This document shows, in pieces, positions 34,327-41,147 of a stretch of DNA of 42,540 nucleotides. Both the position numbers and the translations under genes were made by a program. Source of the stretch: CAZTVF01 sp964616985 (GTDB lineage Bacteria; Planctomycetota; Phycisphaerae; SM23-33). The notes below the pieces were generated by a model, which did no database searches, was not told where the DNA came from, and saw only the letters and a list, made by a program, of their open reading frames with translations. Position 1 is the first letter of the stretch; each line of letters opens with the position of its first letter. Location of the stretch: contig CAZTVF010000036.1 of assembly GCA_964616985.1 (NCBI GenBank), positions 1-42,540 on the forward strand, written 5' to 3'.

Positions 34327-35865
34327 TCATTCCGGGTCGAGATCGAGTTCCACGCGCACCGTCTCCATGACGTATTCGGGCTCGGCCGCGGGGGCGCGCC
34401 TCCACCGCCGGAGCAGCCCGCGGACGTGGGCGAAGGTCGCCCCGCTGAGAACCATCATGAACGCCACGCCGATGGCGGGCGTGAAGAGGTAGCCCGCGCT
34501 GGCGAAGGGCGTCCATTCCGTGGAAAGGTGCACGCGCCCCAGCACCAGGCCGCTGCCGTCTTCCTGGCTGCGACACGCCAGCACCCTGCCGGTGGCGTCG
34601 ATGATCTGCGAGACGCCCGAGCTGGCCGCCCGCACGAAGCAGCGGCGAAGCTCGATCGCGCGGAACGGGGCCATGTTCGCCTGCTGCCATCGCTGCTGGA
34701 CGGGCCAGTCGGCCTTGTTGTAGATCGTGCCGATCATGATCTGCGCGCCGGTGGCGGCCAGGCGGCGCATCACGTCGGTGAAGGTCTCGTCATAGCACAC
34801 GTACAGGCCCACCTGCCCCAGGGACGTGGGGCACGAGCTCTGCGTGGGCGCGGGAAGGCCGTCGTCATAGAAGGGCACGGGCACGGACTTGGCCTGATGG
34901 AAGATCGCGTTGCCGTCGGGGCTGAACATCAGGGCGACGTTGTCGAACGTCGAGGCCGAGTGGCCCGACGCGGCCTGGGGGCCCAGCGGCAGGTGCGCGC
35001 CAACGGCGAGGTAGCAGCGGTTCTCGCCGGCGACCCGCCCCAGCTGGCGGGCGAGCGAGTTGGCCTCGTCGCGGATGGACAGGTCGGTGATGACGTGCTC
35101 GGGCAGCACGATGAGCATCGGGGCCGTCGGACCCTGCGCCGCCTGCCGCGCCAGCCGCACGTAGGAGGCGACGTCATCGGGCTCGTCCTGCACGCAGGCG
35201 ACGGAGATCGTCTCGCCCGCTGCACGCTCGCCCGGCTGCACCAGCCACGTCGCCACGACCAGCACGGCCGCCAGCGACAGGAGGTAGCCCATGGCGAAGC
35301 GGCTGCGGCGAAGGAGGGCGAAGGCGATGGCGGCGCTGGCTGCGGCCAGCAGGAGCGTGAGGGAGTAGATGCCGCAGATCGAGGCCAGCTGGGCGACGGC
35401 CGACTCGTGGCTTTGGCTGTAGCCCCACGCCCCCCAGGAGAAGCGGAACAGCGGCAGGCCTTCGCAGCGGATGACCTCCTGGCCGACGAAGCACAGGGGC
35501 ACGGCCCAGAGCATCGCCGCCGTCGAGAACCGTTTCATGAGGATGCGGGCGAGGAGGATGCCCAGGCCCATCAGCGCCGCAAAGCCCGCCATGCCCATCA
35601 GGGCCGGCCAGCCGTGCAGGCCGTAGAGCCAGTCCAGCGTGATGCGGTAGAAGGCCAGGCCCATGACGCCGCCGGCCCAGAAGGCCTGGCGCCCGCTGAG
35701 ACGCGGCAGCACCAGCAGCAGCGGGGTCATGGCAAACCACGCCAGCCAGTGAAGATTCAGGGGCCAATAGCACGCGGCCATGAGCAGTCCGGAGGTCGCC
35801 GCCGCCAGCAAGGCCAGCACCGGTGCAGGGAAGAATCGCTCGACGCGGTGGTCATTGCCGTTCAT
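34327..35865 (-). CDS. lnt: Apolipoprotein N-acyltransferase
   Basis: 512 aa. Adds the third acyl chain to lipoproteins at the periplasmic face of the inner membrane. About six or seven N-terminal helices precede the nitrilase-like domain, and one helix ends the protein. The catalytic triad is present: Glu256 in VLPEHVI, Lys326 in HQAKSVPVPFYD and Cys357 in YVCYDETF. WLAWFAMTPLLL and RFSWGAWGY resemble the family's membrane and substrate-loop motifs. The ATG at 35865 has AGGA close upstream. The gene is divergent from the glycosyltransferase. Lipoprotein-type signals in this window (LysM protein, SppA) would be its clients. Confidence 0.93.
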   Translation of the reverse strand: MNGNDHRVERFFPAPVLALLAAATSGLLMAACYWPLNLHWLAWFAMTPLLLVLPRLSGRQAFWAGGVMGLAFYRITLDWLYGLHGWPALMGMAGFAALMGLGILLARILMKRFSTAAMLWAVPLCFVGQEVIRCEGLPLFRFSWGAWGYSQSHESAVAQLASICGIYSLTLLLAAASAAIAFALLRRSRFAMGYLLSLAAVLVVATWLVQPGERAAGETISVACVQDEPDDVASYVRLARQAAQGPTAPMLIVLPEHVITDLSIRDEANSLARQLGRVAGENRCYLAVGAHLPLGPQAASGHSASTFDNVALMFSPDGNAIFHQAKSVPVPFYDDGLPAPTQSSCPTSLGQVGLYVCYDETFTDVMRRLAATGAQIMIGTIYNKADWPVQQRWQQANMAPFRAIELRRCFVRAASSGVSQIIDATGRVLACRSQEDGSGLVLGRVHLSTEWTPFASAGYLFTPAIGVAFMMVLSGATFAHVRGLLRRWRRAPAAEPEYVMETVRVELDLDPE

Positions 35866-35967
35866 GCATCCTCACTTGTTTCCGATGACGCGGACTGTTA
35901 TCTTGTCAGCAATCCGCGGCGCTTCCGCGGCGTCTGCGGGCGGAGCCTGCCCGCACCAGGAGCTTCT

Positions 35968-36708
35968 ATGAAACTGTCCGTGGTGATTCCGGTTTACAAC
36001 GAGATGAAGACCATTGACGAAATTGTCCACCAGGTACAGTCTGTGCCGGTGGACAAAGAGATTATCCTCGTCGATGATTACTCCACCGATGGTACGCGTG
36101 AGAAGCTCCAGAAGATCGGCGAAGCTCCGAATATTCGCGTCCTGATGCACGAGAAGAACAAGGGCAAGGGTGCGGCCCTGCGGACCGGATTCAGCGCCGC
36201 TCGCGGCGACGTCGTCGTCATTCAGGACGCCGACCTGGAATACGACCCGCAGGAATATCCCCGGCTGATGAAGCCGATCATCGACGGCAAGGCCGACGTC
36301 GTCTACGGTTCGCGATTCGTCACAGGTGAAAGCCATCGCGTCCTGTACTTCTGGCACTGCGTCGGGAACAAGTTCCTGACGTTCATGTCCAACTGCCTGA
36401 CGAACCTCAATCTTACCGACATGGAGACCTGCTACAAAGTCTTCCGTCGCGAGATCATCCAGTCCATGCCGATCGAGGAAGACCGCTTCGGCTTCGAGCC
36501 CGAGATCACGGCCAAGCTGGCGGCGATCCGCTGCCGCATCTACGAAGTCGGCATCAGCTACAGCGGCCGCACGTATGAAGAGGGCAAGAAGATCGGCTGG
36601 AAGGACGGCGTGCGCGCCATGTGGTGCATGCTCAAATACAACTGCTTCCGCAGCCGAACCAAGCTCCTCGCCCGCATCGCCGCCTTCAAGCCCGCCGAGC
36701 AGGCGTAG
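35968..36708 (+). CDS. Family-2 glycosyltransferase (dolichyl/polyprenyl-phosphate sugar synthase-like)
   Basis: 246 aa. The start at 35968 has AGGAG 5 nt upstream. GT-A fold motifs: MKLSVVIPVYNEMKTIDEIV, EIILVDDYSTDGT, KNKGKGAALRTGFSAARGD, the metal-binding QDADLEYDP, VYGSRFV, and the acceptor segment EEDRFGFEPEITAKLA. This arrangement is that of polyprenyl-phosphate mannose/glucose synthases (DPM1-like), which move a sugar from a nucleotide donor to a lipid carrier. There are no membrane helices beyond the soluble domain. It is alone in its orientation group before the nicotinamidase, which starts 133 nt later. The precise sugar is not determinable. Confidence 0.9.
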   Translation: MKLSVVIPVYNEMKTIDEIVHQVQSVPVDKEIILVDDYSTDGTREKLQKIGEAPNIRVLMHEKNKGKGAALRTGFSAARGDVVVIQDADLEYDPQEYPRLMKPIIDGKADVVYGSRFVTGESHRVLYFWHCVGNKFLTFMSNCLTNLNLTDMETCYKVFRREIIQSMPIEEDRFGFEPEITAKLAAIRCRIYEVGISYSGRTYEEGKKIGWKDGVRAMWCMLKYNCFRSRTKLLARIAAFKPAEQA

Positions 36709-36841
36709 ACGCGGAGCAGTAGCTCGCGGTTTGTCTCCTATCGGGATGGCGCCCTTCCCAGACGCCATCCACAAAACCGACATCACTCCGTCTCCCTCTC
36801 GAACGCCCGTCCGTCTTACGCCCCGCGCTCGTATAAGGTAT

Positions 36842-37492
36842 ATGAAAGCCTTGCTTCTGCAGGACATCCAGAACGACTTCCTGCCCGGCGGGGCGCTGCC
36901 GGTGCCTCGGGGCGACGAAGTGATCTCTATCGCCAACCAGTTGATGGACCGCTTCGAGATCATCATCGCCACCCAGGACTGGCACCCGCCGAACCATTGC
37001 AGCTTCGCCGCCAGCCACCCCGGCCGGCGGGTGGGGGACACGATCGAGATCGCCGGGCTGACGCAGGTGCTCTGGCCGGTGCATTGCCTGAGGGACACCC
37101 ATGGCGCCGACTTCGCCCCCGGCCTCGACCGCGACCGATTCACCCGAGTCCATCGCAAGGGCGACAATCCAGCCATCGACAGCTACAGCAGTTTCTTCGA
37201 TAATGGCCACAGTCGCTCGACCGGCCTGGCCGAGTGGCTCGACGCGCAGAGTGTGAACGTCCTGTATATCGCCGGCCTGGCGACGGACTACTGCGTCAAG
37301 TTCACCGCACTGGACGCCGTGGCCATCGGGTATGACACGCACGTCATCCTCGACGCCTGCCGCGGCATCGACCTGTTGGCCGGCGACGTGCACGCCGCCA
37401 TCGAGCGGATGAAGGTTGCACGCGTCAATATGGTCGAGAGCCGACAACTGCTGGAGAACGAGCGAGCATGGCCGAGCCTGCAAAGACGGTAG
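36842..37492 (+). CDS. Nicotinamidase (isochorismatase superfamily)
   Basis: 216 aa. Hydrolyses nicotinamide to nicotinate for NAD salvage. The catalytic triad is visible: Asp8 (LLQDIQNDFLPGG), Lys106 (HRKGDN) and Cys151 (GLATDYCVKFTALDA). The metal-binding DWHPPNHCSFA segment is also present, which separates nicotinamidases from generic isochorismatase hydrolases; WPVHCLRDTHGADF is also typical. The ATG at 36842 begins the conserved frame; AAGG lies just upstream, and TATAAG (36832-36837) is 4 nt before the ATG. The last 25 nt overlap the NUDIX gene, so the two are co-expressed. Confidence 0.93.
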   Translation: MKALLLQDIQNDFLPGGALPVPRGDEVISIANQLMDRFEIIIATQDWHPPNHCSFAASHPGRRVGDTIEIAGLTQVLWPVHCLRDTHGADFAPGLDRDRFTRVHRKGDNPAIDSYSSFFDNGHSRSTGLAEWLDAQSVNVLYIAGLATDYCVKFTALDAVAIGYDTHVILDACRGIDLLAGDVHAAIERMKVARVNMVESRQLLENERAWPSLQRR

Positions 37493-38010
37493 TGGCGGAA
37501 GGCAAGTTCCTCCGAATGGTCCGCAAGGGCCACTGGGAATACGTTGAACGCGTGAATGTCACCGGCATCGTCGGCCTGGTGCCCATCACGGACGATGGCA
37601 AGATCGTCCTCGTCGAGCAATACCGCCCGCCCGTCTGCGCCGCCGTCGTGGAACTGCCCGCCGGCCTGGTGGGGGATGTCCCCGGCCAGGAGACCGAGGC
37701 GCTGGCGGCCGGGGCCCGGCGCGAACTGCTGGAGGAGACCGGGTACGCCGCGGGGGAACTTCGCGCGGTGGCCATGGGGGCCGCCTCGGCGGGCTCCACC
37801 AGCGAGATCATGACCTTCTTCCTTGCCACCGGCCTGAGAAAGATATCGGCCGGCGGCGGCGACGGCGGGGAAGACATCATCGTGCACGAAGTGCCGCTCT
37901 CGGCCGCCCCCGCCTGGCTGGCTGCCAAGGCCGCCGCCGGCGCCGTGATCGACCTCAAGGTCTACGCCGGGCTTTACTTCGCCAACACAAAGAGAAGAGA
38001 GCGGGATTAA
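37468..38010 (+). CDS. NUDIX hydrolase, ADP-ribose pyrophosphatase-like
   Basis: 180 aa. Likely cleaves ADP-ribose (or a related NDP-sugar) to AMP and ribose-5-P. The NUDIX box is GLVGDVPGQETEALAAGARRELLEETGY, written here in parts: a G, then E of GQETEA, then RRELLEETG. It is preceded by VEQYRPPVCAAVVELPAGL, a segment typical of NudF/ADPR pyrophosphatases. Overlap with the nicotinamidase gene supports a joint role in NAD turnover: ADP-ribose is a product of NAD glycohydrolysis, and nicotinamide is the other. The ATG at 37468 has GGAG 11 nt upstream. It faces crcB across a repeat-rich gap. Confidence 0.9.
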   Translation: MAEPAKTVVAEGKFLRMVRKGHWEYVERVNVTGIVGLVPITDDGKIVLVEQYRPPVCAAVVELPAGLVGDVPGQETEALAAGARRELLEETGYAAGELRAVAMGAASAGSTSEIMTFFLATGLRKISAGGGDGGEDIIVHEVPLSAAPAWLAAKAAAGAVIDLKVYAGLYFANTKRRERD

Positions 38011-38033
38011 AAGATTTGAGGGATTAACTGGAT

Positions 38034-38086
38034 CAGTAACCGTTCATGATTGAATCTGGGATTGAGGCTTTGGCGGCGGCTTTCCG
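38034..38086. repeat. Half-copy of dispersed palindromic repeat family 1 (inverted)
   Basis: TTCATGATTGAATCTGGG and GGCTTTGGCGGCGGCTT match the reverse complement of the right half of the element at 26951-27105, with a degenerate terminal repeat (CAGTAACCG). The other half is missing and is followed directly by the 23-nt palindrome at 38088. Confidence 0.75.
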
Positions 38087-38087
38087 G

Positions 38088-38110
38088 CATGGTCACTTCA
38101 GTGATCCATG
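38088..38110. repeat. 23-nt palindrome, inverted copy of 15186-15208
   Basis: The arms are CATGGTCACT and AGTGATCCATG. It is the exact reverse complement of the palindrome after the VWA gene. Confidence 0.7.
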
Positions 38111-38168
38111 CACCTGGATCATCCACGTAGCCCTCCCGGCCTACCGACCAGCGACCCAACGCTCCCTT

Positions 38169-38282
38169 CTCTGCAAATCGAACCCGGCGACGGTGACGTT
38201 ACTATGGCCGCCCCGCATTTCCTCAGCCTTTCAGGCTGGAAAACGGTGCCCGGCAAGTCGCCCCCTCTGCAAATCGAACCCG
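38169..38282. repeat. 18-nt direct repeat, two exact copies
   Basis: CTCTGCAAATCGAACCCG occurs at 38169-38186 and 38265-38282. The intervening sequence contains the small palindrome CAGCCT/AGGCTG at 38224-38238, and the second copy runs into CCCGCC/GGCGGG. Confidence 0.7.
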
Positions 38283-38325
38283 CCGCAGGCGGGGCTTTGA
38301 CGCACCGGGGGTCGGTGGGTGTTCT

Positions 38326-38349
38326 CACCCCCAAACAAGTTTGGGGGTG
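38326..38349. repeat. Perfect palindrome in nudix/crcB junction
   Basis: CACCCCCAAAC and GTTTGGGGGTG are separated by two bases. It would form a very stable hairpin on either strand; no T-run follows. Confidence 0.65.
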
Positions 38350-38616
38350 GCACCGGCCAGGCGACATATTGAGGTGCTACCCTCAGACGCATTCGGGGCC
38401 AAATGGAAAAACGAACCCAAGACGCCCCATGAAGCCGCCCTCGTTGCCTTCGGTGGACCCATGGGGCCGGGGATCGAATAGCGGCCGGCAGAACGAACCC
38501 GAGGCAGTCGTCCAAGGTGACCAGATGGTCTGCCATGCTGCCCCCTGTAGGGGGGGTACGCACAATGGGGCGGAAACCGGAAAGGGAAATCGAGCTTTTT
38601 GAGGAAGTATTGGAGT

Positions 38617-38661
38617 AAACATGCTTTTGGCTTTCCGGGCCTAAAAGCATGACACCCGGAG
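38617..38661. repeat. Hairpin repeat family 2, copy 2
   Basis: CATGCTTTTGG at the left pairs with CCTAAAAGCATG at the right around TTTCCGGG, followed by GCATGACACCCGGAG. Confidence 0.78.
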
Positions 38662-38694
38662 CGTGGCGCCAGGAGGACCTCGCCCCGCAACGCC

Positions 38695-38739
38695 AAACAT
38701 GCTTTTGGCCCTACGGGCCTAAAAGCATGGCATCCGGAG
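38695..38739. repeat. Hairpin repeat family 2, copy 3
   Basis: CATGCTTTTGGCCC pairs with GGGCCTAAAAGCATG around a tiny loop, followed by GCATGGCATCCGGAG. It is the most regular copy. Confidence 0.8.
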
Positions 38740-38743
38740 ATGT

Positions 38744-38777
38744 ATGCCCTCCGGGCCTAAGAGCATGGCACCCGGAG
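38744..38777. repeat. Hairpin repeat family 2, copy 4 (left arm degraded)
   Basis: CCGGGCCTAAGAGCATGGCA and the tail CCCGGAG are retained while the left arm is reduced to ATGCCC. It ends 8 nt from the crcB stop. Confidence 0.65.
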
Positions 38778-38784
38778 ACCTGCG

Positions 38785-39165
38785 TCAGATCGCCTTGCCG
38801 ATGGCGAGGCCGGCGAGGAGGGCGATGATGCCGATGAGGTTCTGGGCCAGCAGGTTCGCGCCGGCCCAGAGCCACTCGCCGTCGCGGAGCAGCTGGCCGG
38901 TCTCGAACATGAACGTCGAGAACGTCGTGAACGCCCCCATGAAACCGATCAGCAGGATCATCCGCAGGTCGGCGCCGATGGCCATGCGTTCGCCCAGCGA
39001 CCACACGATCCCGAACGCCAGCGACCCCGACACGTTCACCACCAGGGTGCCCCAGGGCAGGCTCTTGCCGATCAGGTCCTGCACCAGCGTGTTGAGGCCA
39101 TACCGCACCAGCGTGCCCGCGGCGCCGGCGACGATCAGCCAGACGAACTTGTAGGCCAGATTCAT
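38785..39165 (-). CDS. crcB: Fluoride ion channel CrcB/Fluc
   Basis: 126 aa, four membrane helices, the normal size for a dimeric dual-topology Fluc channel that exports F-. Motifs: GTLVRYGLNTL near the N-terminus, PWGTLVVNVSGSLAFG with the pore Asn, and GFMGAFTTFSTFMFET with the TTFSTF 'phenylalanine box' and Na+-site threonine region. The start at 39165 (MNLAYKF) has no ribosome site; TATAAT on the minus strand ends 7 nt before it. The open frame upstream of 39165 is not conserved. I found no fluoride riboswitch upstream. Single copy here, no second crcB adjacent. Confidence 0.94.
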   Translation of the reverse strand: MNLAYKFVWLIVAGAAGTLVRYGLNTLVQDLIGKSLPWGTLVVNVSGSLAFGIVWSLGERMAIGADLRMILLIGFMGAFTTFSTFMFETGQLLRDGEWLWAGANLLAQNLIGIIALLAGLAIGKAI

Positions 39166-39172
39166 CGGGGGG

Positions 39173-39178
39173 ATTATA
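39173..39178 (-). promoter_or_regulatory. -10 box of crcB (consensus TATAAT), 7 nt before the ATG
   Basis: A perfect TATAAT on the minus strand is immediately upstream of crcB. The -35 position (TGGTGG) is poor. Distance predicts a transcript starting at the ATG. Confidence 0.4.
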
Positions 39179-39196
39179 CGGCGGAGGTCAGGATTC

Positions 39197-39483
39197 CACC
39201 ACAAAGGGCACAAAGAGCACAAAGGAAGAAAAGAGGAGGGGTGGGCACGTGCGGATTGCCCGGGTACCGCGCCCAAGTGCCTTCGCCTATGTTCACGCGT
39301 GAAGAAGGAATCGGGAATGCAACGGGCCGGCTATCGCTCGCCTTTCAGCGCTGTTGGCGATGATTCAGAGCGAACAGCGCAGAAAAGCGAGCGACTTCGG
39401 CATTTGCCTTATACGACGTTCTAGCGATGCCTCAGAAACCGAATGCACCCGCCGACTTTGTGCTCTTTGTGTCCTTTGTGGTG
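39197..39483. repeat. 287-nt unit of two nested inverted repeats
   Basis: The outer arms 39197-39224 and 39456-39483 are reverse complements over 28 nt with one mismatch; the left begins CACCACAAAGGGCACAAAG. The inner arms 39334-39355 and 39373-39394 pair over 22 nt with about two mismatches (left TCGCTCGCCTTTCAGCGC). The outer motif (CTTTGTG...CCTTTGTGGTG) is one I know as a widespread intergenic repeat in diverse bacteria. No open frame inside is supported. Confidence 0.75.
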
Positions 39484-39529
39484 AAAGCTGTTTCCCCCCA
39501 CGCCGCCACCGGCGAATCGGCAATGGGTC

Positions 39530-39558
39530 TTGCCTATTGCCGCCCGCCTGCCTACACT
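39530..39558 (+). promoter_or_regulatory. Promoter of kdsB placed for (near-)leaderless transcription
   Basis: TTGCCT (39530-39535), 17-nt spacer, TACACT (39553-39558), then 10 nt to the ATG at 39569. Confidence 0.45.
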
Positions 39559-39568
39559 TCGGCCGATT

Positions 39569-40306
39569 ATGAGAGCAATCGCGATAGTTCCGGCCCGGTT
39601 CGGCAGCAAGCGCCTGCCGGGGAAGGCGCTGCTGGCCCAGACGGGCAAGCCGCTGATCCAGCACGTGGTGGAGTCGATCGCCTCGGCCCGGCGCATCGAC
39701 CGCGTCGTCGTCGCCACCGACGACGCCCGCATCATCGAGGCCGCCAAGGCCTTCGGCGGCCAGGCCGTGCTCACGGGCGAGAACTGCCGCACGGGCAGCG
39801 ACCGCATCGCCGAGGCGGCCGTGGCGTTGAACCTGGCCGACGATGACATCATCGTCAACGTCCAGGGCGACGAGCCCGAGATGCCGGCCTCCTGCGTGGA
39901 CAAGGTCGTGCAGATGCTCACCGAGAGCGACGCCCAGATCGCCACGCTGGCCACGCCCATCACGCCGGCCGAGGCCGCCTTGCCGAACATGACGAAGGTC
40001 GTCTTCGGCCTCGACGGCAGGGCGCTGTACTTCTCGCGGGCGATGATCCCGTGCGATCGCGACAACCTGGGCATCTCCAAGTATCATCTCCATCACGGCA
40101 TCTACGCCTACCGCAGCGGCTTCGTGAAGCTGTACGCCCGCCTGCCGTCGACGATGGCGGAAGAGGCGGAGAAACTCGAGCAACTCCGTGCCCTGGAGCA
40201 CGGTTACAAGATCGTCGTCGGCGTGGTTGACTATCGCGGTGCGAGAATCGACACGCCCGAGGAATACGCGGCGTTCGCCGCAAGGATAAACGAAAGGAAG
40301 CAGTGA
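39569..40306 (+). CDS. kdsB: 3-deoxy-manno-octulosonate cytidylyltransferase (CMP-KDO synthetase)
   Basis: 245 aa, typical length. Activates KDO with CTP for lipid A-core assembly, so it implies a lipopolysaccharide outer membrane. Motifs: IAIVPARFGSKRLPGKAL, VVVATDDARI, CRTGSDRIAEA, VNVQGDEPEMP, ALYFSRAMIP, HHGIYAYR and EKLEQLRALEHGYKI. All known nucleotide- and Mg-binding positions look retained. The ATG at 39569 starts exactly at the conserved MRAIAIVPARF; the open frame 13 codons upstream overlaps the promoter. No Shine-Dalgarno is present. It is followed after 1 nt by a TIM-barrel isomerase gene, an unusual partner for kdsB. Confidence 0.95.
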   Translation: MRAIAIVPARFGSKRLPGKALLAQTGKPLIQHVVESIASARRIDRVVVATDDARIIEAAKAFGGQAVLTGENCRTGSDRIAEAAVALNLADDDIIVNVQGDEPEMPASCVDKVVQMLTESDAQIATLATPITPAEAALPNMTKVVFGLDGRALYFSRAMIPCDRDNLGISKYHLHHGIYAYRSGFVKLYARLPSTMAEEAEKLEQLRALEHGYKIVVGVVDYRGARIDTPEEYAAFAARINERKQ

Positions 40307-40307
40307 G

Positions 40308-41060
40308 ATGAGACCCATCAGCATTCAGCTTTACACCGTTCGCGAGATCGCCGCGAAGGATTTCTTCGGTACGCTCAAGCAGATCGCGGACATCGGCTAC
40401 AAGGGCGTCGAGCCCGCCGGGTTCCATGGCAAGAAGCCCGCCGAGCTCCGCAAGGTTCTCGATGATCTGGGCATGGTGTGCTCGTCTGCGCACGGGCCGC
40501 TGATCAACAAGGACAACGTGGCCGAGCAGGTCGAGACGGCCAAGACGCTGGGCTATGACATCATCATCTCCGGCTTTGGCCCCAACGAGTTCAAGACGAT
40601 GGACGGCATCAAGGCCTCGGCCGAGAAGTTCCAGGCGGCGGCCGAGCTGCTCAAGCCCCACGGCCTCAAGATGGGCTACCACAATCACTGGTGGGAGATG
40701 GACGTCATCGACGGCAAGCTGGGCTACGAGCACTTCTTCGGCCTGGCCAAGGACGTCGTGAGCGAGCTCGATATTTACTGGGCGTCGAATTTCGGGAAGG
40801 TCGATGTGCCGGCCCTGATCGCCAAGTGCGGCAAGCGGATTCCGCTGCTGCACGTCAAGGACGGCCCGCTGGTGAAGGACCAGCCGCACACCGCCAGCGG
40901 CAAGGGCAAGATGCCGCTTCCGGCCTGCATCCAGGCGGCCGGCGAGACGACCAAGTGGCTCGTGGTGGAACTCGACGCCTGCGCCACCGACATGATGACC
41001 GCCGTCCGCGACAGCTACCTCTACCTCACCGGCCAGAAGCTGGCCCAAGGCCGGAAGTAA
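40308..41060 (+). CDS. Sugar phosphate isomerase/epimerase-like TIM barrel (xylose isomerase/AP endonuclease 2 fold)
   Basis: 250 aa. AAAGGAAG at 40293-40300 precedes the ATG at 40308; the kdsB stop is 1 nt upstream. The fold is recognisable from ISIQLYTVREIAAKDFFGTL, IGYKGVEPAGFHG, SSAHGPL, MGYHNHWWEM, ELDIYWASNFG, IPLLHVKDG and VVELDAC, where the His and acidic residues of the Glu-Asp-His-Glu metal site usually lie. Members act as sugar or inositol isomerases or epimerases; the substrate cannot be told. Co-transcription with kdsB could be chance or could indicate a keto-sugar substrate. Confidence 0.88.
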   Translation: MRPISIQLYTVREIAAKDFFGTLKQIADIGYKGVEPAGFHGKKPAELRKVLDDLGMVCSSAHGPLINKDNVAEQVETAKTLGYDIIISGFGPNEFKTMDGIKASAEKFQAAAELLKPHGLKMGYHNHWWEMDVIDGKLGYEHFFGLAKDVVSELDIYWASNFGKVDVPALIAKCGKRIPLLHVKDGPLVKDQPHTASGKGKMPLPACIQAAGETTKWLVVELDACATDMMTAVRDSYLYLTGQKLAQGRK

Positions 41061-41094
41061 CAGCAGACGTTGACGAGCAATCTGAATGAATCGA

Positions 41095-41125
41095 CGGGTG
41101 GCGGTCTATCGAAGGCCGCCGCCCG
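41095..41125 (+). terminator. Possible terminator after the isomerase gene
   Basis: CGGGTGGCGG and CCGCCGCCCG form a 10-bp stem (one G-T pair) around 11 nt, followed by TTGTC. It lies 34 nt after the stop at 41060 and 22 nt before the next start. Confidence 0.4.
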
Positions 41126-41147
41126 TTGTCACATAGCGAGGTGAAGC

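Larger units (their letters stand above)
38011..38784. other. Repeat-dense non-coding convergent junction nudix/crcB
   Basis: 774 nt with no supported gene: open frames on both strands lack ribosome sites, mix low-complexity segments and run through palindromes. It holds a fragment of repeat family 1 (38034-38086), a 23-nt palindrome (38088-38110), an 18-nt direct repeat (38169 and 38265), an 11-bp-stem palindrome (38326-38349), and three copies of hairpin family 2 (38617-38777). Confidence 0.75.
39166..39568. other. Non-coding divergent region crcB/kdsB with nested inverted repeats
   Basis: 403 nt between divergent genes. No supported gene. It contains the crcB -10 box (39173-39178), the nested inverted-repeat unit 39197-39483 and the kdsB promoter (39530-39558). 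Confidence 0.65.

Noticed and set aside
38041..38602. Open frames in the nudix/crcB gap (84 and 164 codons)
   Set aside because: They run through repeats and palindromes, have no ribosome site and no recognisable protein features.
39166..39300. Possible fluoride riboswitch upstream of crcB
   Set aside because: The conserved GGxGAUGG and GCUGAUG elements are not present on the minus strand; a TATAAT box lies 7 nt from the ATG, leaving no leader for a riboswitch.
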